NCBI GenBank assembly: GCA_014859215.1
Contig: JACUUS010000004.1
Location: 1-33,668, forward strand
Length of the DNA stretch: 33,668 bases
Source: Dehalococcoidia bacterium
GTDB taxonomy: Bacteria; Chloroflexota; Dehalococcoidia; SZUA-161
Direction of reading: 5' to 3'
Made by a program: the position numbers and the translations under genes. The notes below the pieces were generated by a model. It worked only from the letters and a program-made list of their open reading frames with translations, ran no database searches and was not told where the DNA came from. Position 1 is the first letter of the stretch; each line of letters begins with the position of its first letter. This document shows, in pieces, positions 33,164 to 33,668 of the stretch.

Positions 33164-33579
33164 CCATGGAATCGAGTCCTGCGCCTTCCGTTCCGGCTCC
33201 CCCCTTGATCTGGGAAAACACGGGTTTCTGGGAGGCCGTTAAGCTGCATCAATTAGTCTTTCAAAGATGCAAGAACTGCGGCAAATGGCTCCACCCGCCG
33301 CGCCCGTCCTGCCCATCCTGCCGGTCTCTTGAAAAGGAATGGGCCCTTTCAGCGGGCAGGGGCAAAGTGCACAGTTGGGTAACATATCGTGAATCCCCTC
33401 ATCCGGCATTCAGAGCCCCCTACTCCGTAGTGCTGGTTGACCTTGAAGAGGGCGTCAGGCTCGTCAGCAATATTGTCGACGCGCACCCGGATGAAATTTC
33501 AATCGGAATGCCGGTGGAGATAACGTTTGAAGATATTGCCGGAGACCTTACTCTCCCCAGGTTCAGAAAGGTGGCATGA
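33160..33579 (+). CDS. DUF35 protein, ChsH2-DUF35-like, second copy
   Basis: A 139-residue DUF35 protein with zinc ribbon C37, C40, C51, C54 (QRCKNCG, PSCPSC), the same positions as in its paralogue at 31539, and an OB-fold (APYSVVLVDLEEGV, ISIGMPVEITFE, DLTLPRF). ATG start overlaps the stop of the preceding lyase-like gene as ATGA, with GGAGG 6 bases upstream, so the two proteins are probably coproduced as a complex. An acyl-CoA dehydrogenase gene starts one base after its stop. Confidence 0.92.
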   Translation: MTMESSPAPSVPAPPLIWENTGFWEAVKLHQLVFQRCKNCGKWLHPPRPSCPSCRSLEKEWALSAGRGKVHSWVTYRESPHPAFRAPYSVVLVDLEEGVRLVSNIVDAHPDEISIGMPVEITFEDIAGDLTLPRFRKVA

Positions 33580-33580
33580 C

Positions 33581-33668
33581 ATGGATTTCGCCCTCAGCGA
33601 AGAGCAGGAAATGCTGCGCAAATCGGCCCGCGATTTCCTTACTGCTCACTGTCCCAAGTCCGTCGTCA
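33581..33668 (+). CDS. Acyl-CoA dehydrogenase, N-terminal fragment cut by the window edge
   Basis: Only the first 29 codons are present. MDFALSEEQEMLRKSARDFL is the characteristic first helix of acyl-CoA dehydrogenases and is similar to the starts of the 4099 and 28121 proteins. The ATG lies one base after the preceding DUF35 stop, with AGGTGG upstream. The frame is open to the window end. It could be a partner of the dehydrogenase at 28121. Confidence 0.8.
   Translation, partial: MDFALSEEQEMLRKSARDFLTAHCPKSVV

Noticed and set aside
1-33668. CRISPR arrays, tRNA or rRNA genes, insertion sequences
   Set aside because: No regularly spaced repeats, no tRNA-like cloverleaf segments that I could recognise, and no transposase or integrase frames.

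Overview
The window is a bacterial chromosome segment. It is moderately GC-rich by eye, with strong Shine-Dalgarno (SD) sequences, several TTG/GTG starts and very dense packing. The gene content points to an anaerobic bacterium that degrades or transforms unusual CoA-linked carboxylic acids. Indicators are a tungsten-type aldehyde:ferredoxin oxidoreductase, three CoA-transferase systems, many SCP-x-type thiolases with DUF35 partners, and acyl-CoA dehydrogenases without an obvious oxygen-dependent enzyme. The style resembles Chloroflexota (Dehalococcoidia-like) or Desulfobacterota genomes, but this is inference; no rRNA or other phylogenetic marker is present.

Layout. Two response regulators (a single-domain receiver and a NarL/LuxR-type) lie on the minus strand at the left edge. 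A roughly 275-base divergent spacer with small inverted repeats separates them from a plus-strand run of 31 genes, from 1432 past the right edge, with no gap above about 80 bases. Block A (1432-7989): an HMG-CoA-synthase-like protein fused to a DUF35 domain, thiolase, acyl-CoA dehydrogenase, DUF35 protein, second thiolase, second HMG-CoA-synthase-like protein. Block B (8037-10016): aldehyde:ferredoxin oxidoreductase. Block C (10094-23904): five phytoene-desaturase-like FAD oxidoreductases interspersed with two family III CoA-transferases, a zinc alcohol dehydrogenase, a two-subunit family I CoA-transferase and one unrecognised small protein. Block D (23933-28077): enoyl-CoA hydratase, two thiolase-fold proteins without catalytic Cys/His residues, two DUF35 proteins. 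Block E (28121-right edge): acyl-CoA dehydrogenase, two MaoC-fold proteins, two tandem [SCP-x lyase-like + DUF35] units and the start of another acyl-CoA dehydrogenase.

How it may work together (inference). CoA-transferases would activate acids. Dehydrogenases, hydratases, alcohol dehydrogenase and FAD enzymes would oxidise them. Two canonical thiolases (Block A) would cleave thiolytically, and the Block E proteins probably cleave by retro-aldol chemistry. Block E has the gene set of the mycobacterial ChsE-ChsH1/ChsH2-Ltp2 steroid side-chain module, including a catalytic/non-catalytic MaoC pair and an Ltp2-like pair of tyrosines. The aldehyde oxidoreductase could remove released aldehydes.

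Most unusual points: both HMG-CoA-synthase-like proteins lack all three catalytic residues of the family; the Block D thiolase pair is also stripped of catalytic residues yet conserved beside two DUF35 genes; and the [lyase + DUF35] unit is duplicated with one copy keeping and the other losing the candidate tyrosines. The substrate cannot be read from the sequence.
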